From the NCBI GenBank assembly GCA_018644675.1, contig JABGQC010000009.1, positions 1-45,223 of the forward strand: 45,223 nucleotides of DNA. The letters run 5' to 3'. The translations under genes were made by a program, and so were the position numbers. The notes under the pieces were generated by a model, which did not search any database, was not told the origin of the DNA, and worked only from the letters and a program-made list of their open reading frames with translations. The DNA comes from Candidatus Thioglobus sp. GTDB taxonomy: Bacteria; Pseudomonadota; Gammaproteobacteria; PS1; Pseudothioglobaceae. How positions within the stretch are numbered: the first letter of the stretch is position 1; each line of letters begins with the position of its first letter. Below, one piece after another: positions 11,092 to 20,078 of the stretch.

Positions 11092-11771
11092 AGTTCGCCA
11101 CCAAATTTAAGATACTCATTTCGAGTAATTGAATAAAACTTAACCCGATCGCCAGTTTTAAATTTCTCTAAATTTTCAGGCTTGTCGAGTGACAGATCAA
11201 GCAAAGTTCTGCCAATGATATTCCATCCACCTGAAGAATCACTAGGATAGACAGCCGTTTGGCTATCGGCTATCCCCACGCTACCTGCAGGAATCTTAAT
11301 TCTTGGTGTTGCCAAGCGCGGCGCTTGAATGCGAATATCAACCTCGCCCAAAAAAGCAAACACTGGACTAAAGCCAATTGCATGCACCAAATATTCATTT
11401 GAGCTATGAAGCTGGATAAACTCATCAAGTGAGATATTTTTTTCAGCCAATAGCCTTTCTAAATCCAATCCTGTTTCAAAACCATAATAAACTGGAATGT
11501 GAATCAAGTTTGACTGCTGATTTGAGTCTGAAAACTCAAAACCCTCAAGCATGGCTTGCACGTCAGCTGAAAATTTAAAATAGCTAGCTTTGCTCAAATC
11601 GTAGCTTACTAAAAGCGAAGTATAAGAGGGTGTTAGATCAATAACAACATCAGAAAACTGATTTTTGAGCGCATTTGCAAAATTTGCGATATTTTTAGGT
11701 AGTGAATTATCGATCTTATCACCAAAGTAAATCAGTATCGAGTTTTCCCCTGCTAGAATGATTTTATGCAT
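11088..11771 (-). CDS. pxpB: PxpB, 5-oxoprolinase subunit B
   Basis: A 227-residue KipI/AHS1-family protein, the partner of PxpC. The family core is clear: YLVHAIGFSPVFAFLGEVD, PRLATPRIKIPAGSVGIAD, QTAVYPSDSSGGWNIIGRT. Two family glycine positions look changed: FSPVFAFLG where PGFAFLG is usual, and SSGGW where SPGGW or TPGGW is usual. The gene starts 8 bases inside pxpA and ends in a four-base overlap with pxpC, so the three subunits are translationally coupled. Confidence 0.92.
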   Translation of the reverse strand: MHKIILAGENSILIYFGDKIDNSLPKNIANFANALKNQFSDVVIDLTPSYTSLLVSYDLSKASYFKFSADVQAMLEGFEFSDSNQQSNLIHIPVYYGFETGLDLERLLAEKNISLDEFIQLHSSNEYLVHAIGFSPVFAFLGEVDIRIQAPRLATPRIKIPAGSVGIADSQTAVYPSDSSGGWNIIGRTLLDLSLDKPENLEKFKTGDRVKFYSITRNEYLKFGGEL

Positions 11772-12444
11772 TTTTAAGCCGTTTTAGCGCCTCGACAGAG
11801 GCCTTATTGTCACTATGAAAGCAAATTGTATCAATTTTGAAAGATTTATCATCAGAAAATCGATGATATTGCTTAATAATGGCATCCACACCCTCCAAAA
11901 CAGCATTTTGCCCACTACGAGGTATCATGTGCACGCCGCTATAGGCTCGATCTGCAAAAACTTCATGCAAAAAACCGCCATTATCAATATTGTCGAAATT
12001 TTTAAAATGTGCTTCATTGCCCGCTTGTATCACTAAAGATAATTTAGTATCAATTGATTTAATCACTCGGCAAATAACAGCCAAAACCGAGCTTTGGTGT
12101 GTCATGTCGTGATACAACGCACCATGTGGCTTAATGTAGTCTAGCGTTGCACCGTGCTGATGACAAAGATTTTGAAAATGAGTCACTTGAGTATGTATCA
12201 AATCAAACAATGCCTCATCTGACAAACCTTGGCTAACACGCCCAAAATTTTCTTGGTCATCATAACTAGGATGAGCACCAATTTTAACGTTATTTTCTAG
12301 CGCCAGCTCAATCGCGCTAATCATGCTGTGATCATCACCCACATGTCCGCCACAAGCAATATTTGCCATCGCAATAAGCGGCATTACTTGTGTATCTGGA
12401 TTAGGGCTCAAACACTCCCCAAGGTCACAATTAATCATTAACAT
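11764..12444 (-). CDS. pxpA: PxpA, 5-oxoprolinase subunit A (LamB/YcsF family)
   Basis: The 226-residue first subunit of 5-oxoprolinase. Family motifs are INCDLGECLSPNPD at the N-terminus, IAMANIACGGHVGDDHSM, NNVKIGAHPSYDDQENFGR, and IKPHGALYHD. It is a little shorter than typical PxpA (~245-250). The frame allows Met1 or Met3 as start; a TATAAT sequence on the minus strand only 9 bases upstream suggests a very short leader. It heads the pxpABC operon and diverges from the DUF808 gene across 34 bases. Confidence 0.92.
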   Translation of the reverse strand: MLMINCDLGECLSPNPDTQVMPLIAMANIACGGHVGDDHSMISAIELALENNVKIGAHPSYDDQENFGRVSQGLSDEALFDLIHTQVTHFQNLCHQHGATLDYIKPHGALYHDMTHQSSVLAVICRVIKSIDTKLSLVIQAGNEAHFKNFDNIDNGGFLHEVFADRAYSGVHMIPRSGQNAVLEGVDAIIKQYHRFSDDKSFKIDTICFHSDNKASVEALKRLKNA

Positions 12445-12452
12445 AGGTACAA

Positions 12453-12460
12453 ATTATAAA
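12453..12460. promoter_or_regulatory. Overlapping divergent -10 elements between pxpA and DUF808 gene
   Basis: The 34-bp gap between the two divergent starts contains ATTATAAA. Read on the minus strand this gives TATAAT, 9 bases before the pxpA ATG; read on the plus strand it gives TATAAA, ~18 bases before the DUF808 ATG. Both genes could be driven from one shared promoter core. No good -35 hexamer is seen on either side, so this is tentative. Confidence 0.35.
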
Positions 12461-12478
12461 GTAATGAAGAGCTAAAAT

Positions 12479-13396
12479 ATGGCAGGATTAATTGGCTACA
12501 TCGGCGCCTTAGCAGATGATTTATCCGCAGTTGCCGCTAAGGTTTCAGCGGGTGCTATTGATGATATCGCAAATCAAACGGCTAAATCATTATCTAAAAC
12601 AGCAGGTATCTTGATTGATGATACGGCCACCATTCCGCAATACGTAAGCAATACAGCGGCAAAACGAGAACTGCCGGTTATTTGGAAAATTACCAAAAAA
12701 TCATTACGCAACAAATCCCTCATGATTCCAATCGCCATACTTATTACTTATTTTGCGCCGTGGATTATGGCGCCAATATTAGTACTAGGCGGCTCATATT
12801 TAGCCTATGAGGGCACAGAATCACTTGGTGAGAAATTAGGCTTCATTAAAGAGCATGACCACGCACATGAACACTCTATACCAGACACGCAAGATTTAAG
12901 CGCAGCAGAGGATGTAACAGTGAATTCAGCAGTAAGAACGGATACCATTTTATCCATTGAAATTATCGCGCTTACTATTGCATCTGTGGCAACCGAGCCA
13001 CTCTCAACCCAGCTAGGCGTACTCATCATTGTTAGTTTAATTGCCACCTTTGCTGTTTACGGCATTGTGGGCATGATTATTAAAATGGATGATGTGGGCT
13101 TTTATTTAAAAGAAAAGCAAAATAGCCTTTATCAAGGTATCGGATCTTTACTGATCAAAGGCATGCCAAGAGTATTGGCAACTCTAGCTTGGATTGGTAT
13201 GATTGCGATGCTCATGGTCGGTGGTAGCATCATCATGCACAACATTGATCAACTGCATTTTTTGACATATTTTGGTCGAGAATTGCCATTCTTATTGCCG
13301 ATTATCATGATGTATGTTGTTACCCCAATTAGCCTTGCTATGACAGTTGGTGTATTAATTATAGCCATTAGAAAACTCAGCCCATTTCAAGCTTAA
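12479..13396 (+). CDS. DUF808 family inner-membrane protein (YedI-like)
   Basis: The N-terminus (MAGLIGYIGALADDLSAVAAKVSAGAIDD) and the segment ILIDDTATIPQYV are characteristic of the DUF808/YedI family of inner-membrane proteins, whose function is not known to me. The 305 residues include about five or six hydrophobic segments (around residues 80-100, 160-178, 180-200, 230-255 and 270-300) and a short His-rich stretch EHDHAHEHS near residue 125 that could bind metal. AAGAG lies 8 bases before the ATG. It is followed by a 7-bp perfect inverted repeat at 13388-13408 with no T-run. Confidence 0.85.
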   Translation: MAGLIGYIGALADDLSAVAAKVSAGAIDDIANQTAKSLSKTAGILIDDTATIPQYVSNTAAKRELPVIWKITKKSLRNKSLMIPIAILITYFAPWIMAPILVLGGSYLAYEGTESLGEKLGFIKEHDHAHEHSIPDTQDLSAAEDVTVNSAVRTDTILSIEIIALTIASVATEPLSTQLGVLIIVSLIATFAVYGIVGMIIKMDDVGFYLKEKQNSLYQGIGSLLIKGMPRVLATLAWIGMIAMLMVGGSIIMHNIDQLHFLTYFGRELPFLLPIIMMYVVTPISLAMTVGVLIIAIRKLSPFQA

Positions 13397-13420
13397 ATCA
13401 AAAGCTTGTCACTATATAAT
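13393..13420 (+). promoter_or_regulatory. Candidate sigma70-like promoter for dUTPase
   Basis: TTAAAT, 16 bases, then TATAAT at 13415-13420, about 37 bases before the dUTPase ATG. The -10 is perfect and the -35 is weak. It overlaps the inverted repeat at the end of the DUF808 gene. Confidence 0.35.
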
Positions 13421-13456
13421 AATTATTAATTATCAACTCAAAGATACAGAAATAAC

Positions 13457-14104
13457 ATGAATCAAATTAAACAAATGTTCGAACTTCAACAAAAGCTTAA
13501 TGATGCAACCAACGGCACCATCTGGACCGAAGGTGCTACTAAAGAAGGGCGTCAGATTTCGTGGTTACGCTGTATCTATATGGAGGCTGCTGAGGCAATT
13601 GACTCGTTTAATTGGAAGCATTGGAAAGATTTAGAGGCAAAGCCAGACCTTGAAAATGCCAAAGTTGAATTGGTTGATATTTGGCATTTTTTAATGTCTG
13701 AAGCCATTCATTTTGGTGATGCGGGTTTTGCTGAAATCTATAACGACATGAAGCCTGAGCGCGACACCGATCCTGAAAAATTAGTTGAGATTTTAGAAAA
13801 AATTATAGCCATCTCTGCCAGTGCCAATGTTGATCAATCTCAAAATTCTTTATACCAATTATTTGCATTATTCTTCCAAGCAATCGCACACATGGAAATG
13901 GACGTACCAGAACTGTACAAGCGCTATCTGGTGAAAAATCAGCTCAATACATTCAGACAAGACCACGGCTACAAAGATGGCTCTTATGTGAAGATGTGGG
14001 GTGAGGTAGAGGATAACGTTATCGCCTTTAAAATCATGGATGATAATCCCGATCTAACTCCTGAACAGCTCTACGAAAAATTAGAAAGCGCCTACCCAGC
14101 ATAA
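13457..14104 (+). CDS. Dimeric all-alpha dUTPase (MazG-like NTP pyrophosphatase superfamily)
   Basis: A 215-residue protein of the dimeric dUTP diphosphatase type, which hydrolyses dUTP to dUMP and keeps uracil out of DNA. Features are the metal-binding helices RCIYMEAAEAIDSFNWKHWK (ExxxD-type) and AKVELVDIWHFLMSEAIHFG (ExxD), and a C-terminal YKDGSYVKMWGEVEDN motif typical of this fold. This is not the trimeric Dut of E. coli. It probably has its own promoter and precedes moxR by 18 bases. Confidence 0.85.
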   Translation: MNQIKQMFELQQKLNDATNGTIWTEGATKEGRQISWLRCIYMEAAEAIDSFNWKHWKDLEAKPDLENAKVELVDIWHFLMSEAIHFGDAGFAEIYNDMKPERDTDPEKLVEILEKIIAISASANVDQSQNSLYQLFALFFQAIAHMEMDVPELYKRYLVKNQLNTFRQDHGYKDGSYVKMWGEVEDNVIAFKIMDDNPDLTPEQLYEKLESAYPA

Positions 14105-14122
14105 AGCAATAATTTTTTAATT

Positions 14123-15061
14123 ATGATCAATACAATTAAAACTGAAATTCAAAAAGTTATTATCGGTCAAGATAATTTGGTTGACAACCTGCTCATCGGT
14201 TTAATTACAGGTGGGCATATCCTGGTAGAAAGTGTGCCAGGACTTGCAAAAACCACCGCTATTAATACATTGGCAAAAGCCTTAGGTATTGATTTTAAGC
14301 GCATACAATTTACCCCAGACTTACTGCCTAGTGATCTTACAGGCTCTCAAATATACAACCCAAAAAGCGGTGAATTTAGCATCAAGCAAGGGCCAATTTT
14401 TACCAACCTTTTGCTGGCTGATGAGATTAATCGTTCGCCTGCCAAAGTACAATCTGCACTGCTTGAAGTTATGGCCGAAAAACAAGTTACCATTGCCAAT
14501 GAGAGCTTTAAAGTTGATGAGCCATTTTTGGTTATGGCCACACAAAACCCGGTAGAGCAAGAGGGCACATACCAACTACCAGAGGCGCAGCTTGACCGTT
14601 TTATGCTAAAAACTGTTCTAGACTATAACACCCCAGATGAAGAGTTAGAAGTGGTTAATCGCGTAGCTGTTAATGGATTTGAGGCGGTTAATCAGGTGGC
14701 AAATATAGAAGATATTAGCGCCCTTCGATTGTCATACAAACAGGTTCATATGGATGAGGCGGTCAAACAATACATTATTGAAATTGTATTTGCAACACGC
14801 TATCCAGAAAACTATGGTCTGACTGATATCAAAGATCTCATTGAATTTGGCGCAAGCCCGAGAGCCAGTATTGACTTATTCAAAGCCAGCTGTGCTAAAG
14901 CGCTCATACGTGGCAATGATTTTGTCACGCCGCTCGATGTGGCAAGCATGGTGACCGAAGTTTTACAGCATCGAATTGTGCTTAGCTATCAAGCTCAAGC
15001 AGACAACATTAGTGCAGCTTCGATTATCCAAAAAATACTCAAGGCGATAAAAACACCCTAG
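14123..15061 (+). CDS. MoxR family AAA+ ATPase
   Basis: A 312-residue MoxR-type AAA+ chaperone ATPase. Walker A is LVESVPGLAKTTAI (the usual GxxGxAKT is seen as ESVPGLAKT), Walker B is LLLADEINRSPAKVQSALLEVM, and the sensor 1 region is FLVMATQNPVEQEGTYQLPEAQLDRF. Such proteins act with vWA-domain partners in maturation of complexes; here the partners are BatA and BatB downstream. It opens a run of nine tightly packed plus-strand genes. Confidence 0.94.
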   Translation: MINTIKTEIQKVIIGQDNLVDNLLIGLITGGHILVESVPGLAKTTAINTLAKALGIDFKRIQFTPDLLPSDLTGSQIYNPKSGEFSIKQGPIFTNLLLADEINRSPAKVQSALLEVMAEKQVTIANESFKVDEPFLVMATQNPVEQEGTYQLPEAQLDRFMLKTVLDYNTPDEELEVVNRVAVNGFEAVNQVANIEDISALRLSYKQVHMDEAVKQYIIEIVFATRYPENYGLTDIKDLIEFGASPRASIDLFKASCAKALIRGNDFVTPLDVASMVTEVLQHRIVLSYQAQADNISAASIIQKILKAIKTP

Positions 15062-15069
15062 ACATTACC

Positions 15070-15885
15070 ATGCTAGCTCAAGAGATACTACTACGCGCTA
15101 AAAAACATGTTTTTACCAACAAGTCAGCTGGAGAGTTATCAAAAATACGTGGTGAGGGATTAGATTTTTGCGAAATACGCCCGTATGAGGCTGGCGATGA
15201 CATTCGTAAAATTAATTTCTCGGCCAGTGGTAAAACGGGCGAATTGCAAACCAATATCTTTAATGAGAACAAGCAAATCAATGTGGTGATTTGTATTGCA
15301 CTATCGAGCAGCTTGCATTTTGGCTCTCAACGGCTTAAAAGTGAGGCCATTGCCGAGATTATTGCCCTTATAGGTTGCTCATCCATTAAACAACAAAACC
15401 AGACTCAGCTGGTCTTTTTTGCTGACAAAACTCAATCCTTATTCCAGCTTAACAATACCGGTGATGCGCTTCGAGCTATTGAGGCAATTTTGTCCTGGGA
15501 TTTATTAAAAACCAAGTTTGATTTTCAAGAACTTAGCCACTACTTACTGCAACAGAAAAAATCAATGGCCTTTATTATTGGCGATTTTTATCATGATCAT
15601 GACTATTCATTAATTGCACACAAACATCAGGCAAACGCCATAATTGTGCGAGATAAACTCGAGGAAAACCCTAACTTTGGCGCTGAGCTAGATTTAATTA
15701 ATCCCGAGCATGGAGGCTGTGTTAAAGCAAATATTGGCAAAAAATTGGCTTTAAAGTATCAGACTAAACTGCACAATCAGGATAATAAGCTTTTCTCACA
15801 TTTTGCCAAGCATCGCATCAATGCTGGCAAACTCTATACTTGTGATAATGCCTTTATCAAGTTAAGCCAAATTCTACGCTCATGA
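15070..15885 (+). CDS. DUF58 domain protein of the Bat locus
   Basis: A 271-residue DUF58 protein. The conserved stretch RGEGLDFCEIRPYEAGDDIR followed by KINFSASGKTGELQTNIF is the DUF58 signature, and the remainder resembles a degenerate vWA fold (INVVICIALSSSLHFG). DUF58 genes regularly follow moxR and precede vWA genes. It lies 8 bases after moxR; its stop overlaps the start of the next gene by four bases. Exact biochemical role is unknown. Confidence 0.9.
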   Translation: MLAQEILLRAKKHVFTNKSAGELSKIRGEGLDFCEIRPYEAGDDIRKINFSASGKTGELQTNIFNENKQINVVICIALSSSLHFGSQRLKSEAIAEIIALIGCSSIKQQNQTQLVFFADKTQSLFQLNNTGDALRAIEAILSWDLLKTKFDFQELSHYLLQQKKSMAFIIGDFYHDHDYSLIAHKHQANAIIVRDKLEENPNFGAELDLINPEHGGCVKANIGKKLALKYQTKLHNQDNKLFSHFAKHRINAGKLYTCDNAFIKLSQILRS

Positions 15886-16241
15886 GTCAGTTAAAAGATA
15901 TCAAGCCAATTGTTACCATTGCCGATGATTCGTTAATCTATTTTTTAGTGGTGGTTTTTATCGTACTGCTAGTCATTACCTGGGCTTATTGGCTAATGTC
16001 TAAATCTAGGCGCAATGAAGATAAAAAATTCGCTCTAGAACAATTGCAAAATCTTGATTTTTCAAATAGTAAAATCACCGCATACCACTTTAAAAAGTAC
16101 GCGCAATACCTATGCAATGATGACAATCAAGCTCAGTTTGAGCAAATCAATCATGAGCTAGAAGCTTATAAATACAAAAAGCAAGTGGGCAGTCTTGATG
16201 CGAATTTAATACAAACAATCAAAGGCTTTATTCATGTTTAG
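15882..16241 (+). CDS. DUF4381-like single-pass membrane protein
   Basis: A 119-residue protein with one strong membrane helix (LIYFLVVVFIVLLVITWAYWL, about residues 18-38) and a short charged cytoplasmic part. Position between DUF58 and batA, overlapping both (four and eight bases), matches the DUF4381 gene of other moxR-bat loci. The sequence itself is weakly informative, so the family name rests mainly on context. Confidence 0.65.
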   Translation: MSQLKDIKPIVTIADDSLIYFLVVVFIVLLVITWAYWLMSKSRRNEDKKFALEQLQNLDFSNSKITAYHFKKYAQYLCNDDNQAQFEQINHELEAYKYKKQVGSLDANLIQTIKGFIHV

Positions 16242-17127
16242 CTTTGAATATCCTTATGTTTTGCTACTGCTTGTTTTGGCGGTTGCTTGCGTGTTGTTTT
16301 GTAAAGAAAAAAAACGGGCTATTTATTTTCCAAATACTGAGTTGCTTGGCAGTTTAACTAGATCTAGACAGTGGTTACTCAACACACTAAGACTGGCCAT
16401 TCTTAGCTTGTTAATCATCGGCCTATCAAGTCCGATCAAAACTCAGCAAATCATATTGGACAACTCAAAAGGTCATGAAATATCCTTGATTTTAGACGCC
16501 TCCGGCTCTATGGCGCATCTAGACAAATTTAGAATTGTTAAAGCCATTATGGTTGACTTTATCTCAAAACGAAAAACTGACAAAATAGCGCTGAGTGTTT
16601 TTGCAGATTTTGCTTATACGGTTGTACCGCTAACTTATGACAAAAAAAGCGTTATCAAAATGCTGAGTAATATCGAAATTGGTGTTGCGGGTAAGCGCAA
16701 AACCGCACTGTATGAGGCGTTATTCTTAAGTTCAAAACTATTTAATAATTCTAAATCCAAGGAGAGAATTGCCATCTTGTTAACCGATGGCAAGGATAAT
16801 ACAAATAGTATCCCTCTCGAGATGGCCATTGAGCGTGCTAAAGAAAACAAGATCAAGGTTTACACTGTTGCCGTGGGTGATCAGCGTGACTATAACGTCG
16901 ATATTTTGTCGCACATTGCTAATAGCACAGGTGCCAAATTCTTCTCAGCAAATAGTCAAAAAAGCATTGAAGATATTTACAAGCAAATTAACCAGCTGGA
17001 AAAAAGTGAGATCAATATCAACAAATATGAAAAAAAAATCTACTATTTTCATTACCCACTTAGCCTAGCTTTGATATTTTTGTGGATTTATTTTTGGCGG
17101 AAAAATACATGGAATTTGAACAAATAG
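16234..17127 (+). CDS. batA: BatA-like vWA domain membrane protein
   Basis: A 297-residue membrane-anchored vWA protein: N-terminal membrane segments (YVLLLLVLAVACVLF and LLNTLRLAILSLLIIGLSS), a vWA domain with a complete MIDAS signature (ISLILDASGSMAHLDKF; ILLTDGKDNTN) and a C-terminal membrane helix. In Bacteroides the Bat genes were linked to aerotolerance; in general they are thought to work with MoxR. It overlaps the genes on both sides. Confidence 0.87.
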   Translation: MFSFEYPYVLLLLVLAVACVLFCKEKKRAIYFPNTELLGSLTRSRQWLLNTLRLAILSLLIIGLSSPIKTQQIILDNSKGHEISLILDASGSMAHLDKFRIVKAIMVDFISKRKTDKIALSVFADFAYTVVPLTYDKKSVIKMLSNIEIGVAGKRKTALYEALFLSSKLFNNSKSKERIAILLTDGKDNTNSIPLEMAIERAKENKIKVYTVAVGDQRDYNVDILSHIANSTGAKFFSANSQKSIEDIYKQINQLEKSEININKYEKKIYYFHYPLSLALIFLWIYFWRKNTWNLNK

Positions 17128-18059
17128 CGCCGCTATATTTAGCCATTCCTGTGGCCTTTCTATGGTTTTTTATTCATAGCAAGAATAGTCATATTGAAGA
17201 CTTATTCTCAGCAGAAGTGCTGAACAAAATCAGCCTTAATAATCATAAAATATCGACCAAAACACGCTTAAGGCTACTACTATTAAGCATGTTGCTAATT
17301 TTATTAGCACTTAGCAGACCAACACTTGAAGCTGGAGAGATAAAGCTAAACAAACAACTTAGTGATGTGGTGATTGCTATTGATATGTCAAAATCCATGC
17401 TTGCAAACGACATCTACCCAAACCGCTTTGAATTTGCCAAAAACAAACTACTAGCAAGCCTTGATAATATTGAAAACACTCGTCTGGCAATTTTAGGATT
17501 TGCCAATCAGGCATTTTTAATATCGCCACTAACAGATGATTTAAATAGTCTTAAATTTCTAATTAAAAATCTACGCTTAGACAGCATCAGCCTCACCGGA
17601 ACCAGTGTAGCTAACATTCTAAACTCAGCCAATGACTTGTTTGACAATAGCAGCAACAAGCAATTATTATTATTGACCGATGGTGGTGATAGTAACAATT
17701 TTGAAGATGAAATTGACTATGCAATCGACAATAATATACAGGTGTTTGTATTTGACATCTCCTCCGAACGTGGCAGTAGTATTCAAACTGAAACAGGCAG
17801 TTTGAAAGATACTCATGGCAATCTGGTGATTGTTAAGGAGAATCTAGAGATTAAAAATCTGACTAAAAAAACCCAGGGAGATTACCTAAAGTACACGCTA
17901 AACAAGCATGATTTGTCAGTATTTATCAACCACTTTAAACAACATTCAAGCAGTAAAAAAACAAGCATAATTCAAAAACGTCAATTATTCTACTACCCCT
18001 TGTTACTTGCGCTGTTTTTGCTGTTTTTTGCTTTTTTCTCATTACCGAAAAAATCATGA
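17109..18059 (+). CDS. batB: BatB-like vWA domain membrane protein
   Basis: Second vWA protein of the locus. The start at 17109 (MEFEQIAPLYLAIPVAFLWF) has GGCGGA just upstream and gives 316 residues; a longer frame could begin at a GTG at 17082 but lacks a ribosome site. Two N-terminal membrane helices are followed by a vWA domain with MIDAS residues in VVIAIDMSKSMLANDIYP and LLLTDGGDSNNF, then a C-terminal helix (LFYYPLLLALFLLFFAFF). It overlaps batA by 19 bases and batC by four. Confidence 0.87.
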   Translation: MEFEQIAPLYLAIPVAFLWFFIHSKNSHIEDLFSAEVLNKISLNNHKISTKTRLRLLLLSMLLILLALSRPTLEAGEIKLNKQLSDVVIAIDMSKSMLANDIYPNRFEFAKNKLLASLDNIENTRLAILGFANQAFLISPLTDDLNSLKFLIKNLRLDSISLTGTSVANILNSANDLFDNSSNKQLLLLTDGGDSNNFEDEIDYAIDNNIQVFVFDISSERGSSIQTETGSLKDTHGNLVIVKENLEIKNLTKKTQGDYLKYTLNKHDLSVFINHFKQHSSSKKTSIIQKRQLFYYPLLLALFLLFFAFFSLPKKS

Positions 18060-18664
18060 AATTTCTATTGTTACTACTACTATCAATTAACACACAAGCC
18101 GGACTGTTTGACTTTGTTAGCATTCATCAAGCTAATAAAGCCTATGAAGATCAAAATTATCAACTTGCAGGGGATAAATTTAGCAAAATAAACAATGATG
18201 CTGCGCTATTAAATCAGGCGAATAGCCTATATAAACAAGGCTTATATAAACAATCGCTAGAAAAATACCAAGATATTAAGCAAACAGATTTAACCTTTGA
18301 TCGTTTATATAATTCTGGCAATGCATATGCCAAATCAGGCAAAATCAATGAAGCGATTGAAAGCTACCAGGAAGCACTAACAATCAAAAAAGATGAAGAC
18401 GCCTTATTTAACCTAGAGCTACTCAAAAAACAAAAAAGAAAGCGTAAAAAAAATAACAAAGATAAAAACAAGAAAAATAACAAACAGAAGAAAAATTCTC
18501 AAAAAAATAAAACCAAAGAAAAGCCAAAAAACAAGCAACAACAAAGAAAGAAACTCAATACAATCAAACAACAACGCTGGGAAAAATCACTCAATAAAGA
18601 ACTTAGAACACTTATGATTCCTCTAACCAAACAACATGATAAAAATGCACAAAATCCTTGGTAG
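18056..18664 (+). CDS. batC: BatC-like secreted TPR protein with Lys-rich tail
   Basis: A 202-residue protein with a signal peptide (KFLLLLLLSINTQAG), TPR-type repeats between about residues 25 and 125 (NAYAKSGKINEAIESYQEALTI is the clearest), and a long low-complexity Lys/Asn/Gln tail from about residue 125 (KKQKRKRKKNNKDKNKKNN and onwards). TPR genes of this shape follow batB in Bat loci. The basic tail is probably periplasmic and disordered. It overlaps batD by 29 bases. Confidence 0.8.
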   Translation: MKFLLLLLLSINTQAGLFDFVSIHQANKAYEDQNYQLAGDKFSKINNDAALLNQANSLYKQGLYKQSLEKYQDIKQTDLTFDRLYNSGNAYAKSGKINEAIESYQEALTIKKDEDALFNLELLKKQKRKRKKNNKDKNKKNNKQKKNSQKNKTKEKPKNKQQQRKKLNTIKQQRWEKSLNKELRTLMIPLTKQHDKNAQNPW

Positions 18665-20078
18665 TCTGCTCTTATTGATTAGTGCACCTGTACTCAGCCT
18701 TAGTACAGCAAGCGTCAATCAATCGTGGTTTTATCCAGGCGATCAAGTGGTTTTAACCATTAGTTCAAATGGCAATAATATTATCTTTCCTAGTATTCAA
18801 GCAATTGAAGAAAATCCTGTTTTATATACGAGTAATGCTCAAAAAATTAGCATTATAAATAACCAGCGCTCCAGGCAAAGTAGCAAATCATTTGTTATTA
18901 AACCCCATGAAAGCTTAACCATACCCGCCTACACAGTTATGGTAGATGGTAGCGAGCAAACCACTCAACCAATTGAAATCACCCTTAAACAACCCACTCA
19001 AACCAAAGCTGGGGATGATCACATCTTAGAAATTGAAACAAACAAACAAACGATGTTTTTAGGAGATGAGCTCGAACTGAAAGTGACCTTTAAAGAGAGA
19101 AAGTCACCCTCAATGGGCGATCAAGTCAGTATTATCATGCCAGAAGTTAAAGGCTTGCTGTTCATAAAAAAACCCAAGTCTAATCAAACTACTGATGAAG
19201 ATTACAACATTCATACATTAATTTATCGAGTCAGTGCTGATGACTTTGGCAATTTTACCATTCCAAGTGTGGTGGCCAATATCGCTAAGCGTAGTAACAA
19301 TGTCTTTGGCGGATTTTCCTCACTAGGCCAGACTGATCGAATTAAAAAAATACACTCCAATTCACTAACTCTAAAGGTTAAGCCACTGCCAGAGGCGCTT
19401 AGAATATTTGGCAATCTAAAGATAAAAGCCAACATTGACAAAGCCAATATCAAGCAAGGACAGGCACTCAACCTAACCATTACAATCTATGGTCAGGGTA
19501 ATTTTGAAGATATTGAAAAATACCATCTTGACATTGAAAATACTACTGTTTATAGCGACGAATCTGAATTTAGCTACAACCAATGGCAACAAAAATTTGC
19601 CATTGTTGCAGATCAAAATTTCACCATTCCAAGCTTTACACTAGACTATTTTGACAAAAATACTCAACGCAAAAAGAGCGTTACCACCCAGTCTATTGAC
19701 GTTCAAGTTGAGGGCGCTCAAGCTGTGCAAAAGATCGCCAACAAGACAGTTAAAAAGACAGTAAACATGGCTGGCAATTTACCGGCTAACAATTTAAAAT
19801 ACATCTATCTGTTGCTAGGTGTTGTTATTGGCGGACTTATCAGCACCTTGCTTATCTGGTTTAAACATAAAAAGCCAAATACAGACAAAAATTTAACCAA
19901 TCAAATCAAGCTTGCTAGGGGCGATAAAGCTTTGTTTAACTTGCTTTTGCCACTGAATATGGCTGAGTTAGCTGAGATATTACAACAATTAGAGGCGAAT
20001 ATTTATAAAAACGCCCAGCACAAAATTAGGAAAAAGGATATTATCAATGTCATCAAATCTGAACGTAAAACTCACTGA
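18636..20078 (+). CDS. batD: BatD-like protein
   Basis: A 480-residue BatD-type protein: signal peptide ([18 protein letters not shown]), repeated beta-sandwich segments that include the BatD phrase [18 protein letters not shown] and the later [20 protein letters not shown], a single membrane helix near residues 388-408 ([21 protein letters not shown]) and a cytoplasmic tail. The start may be Met1 or Met4 (18645). It closes the Bat set and overlaps selD by 32 bases. Confidence 0.85.
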   Translation: MIKMHKILGSLLLLISAPVLSLSTASVNQSWFYPGDQVVLTISSNGNNIIFPSIQAIEENPVLYTSNAQKISIINNQRSRQSSKSFVIKPHESLTIPAYTVMVDGSEQTTQPIEITLKQPTQTKAGDDHILEIETNKQTMFLGDELELKVTFKERKSPSMGDQVSIIMPEVKGLLFIKKPKSNQTTDEDYNIHTLIYRVSADDFGNFTIPSVVANIAKRSNNVFGGFSSLGQTDRIKKIHSNSLTLKVKPLPEALRIFGNLKIKANIDKANIKQGQALNLTITIYGQGNFEDIEKYHLDIENTTVYSDESEFSYNQWQQKFAIVADQNFTIPSFTLDYFDKNTQRKKSVTTQSIDVQVEGAQAVQKIANKTVKKTVNMAGNLPANNLKYIYLLLGVVIGGLISTLLIWFKHKKPNTDKNLTNQIKLARGDKALFNLLLPLNMAELAEILQQLEANIYKNAQHKIRKKDIINVIKSERKTH

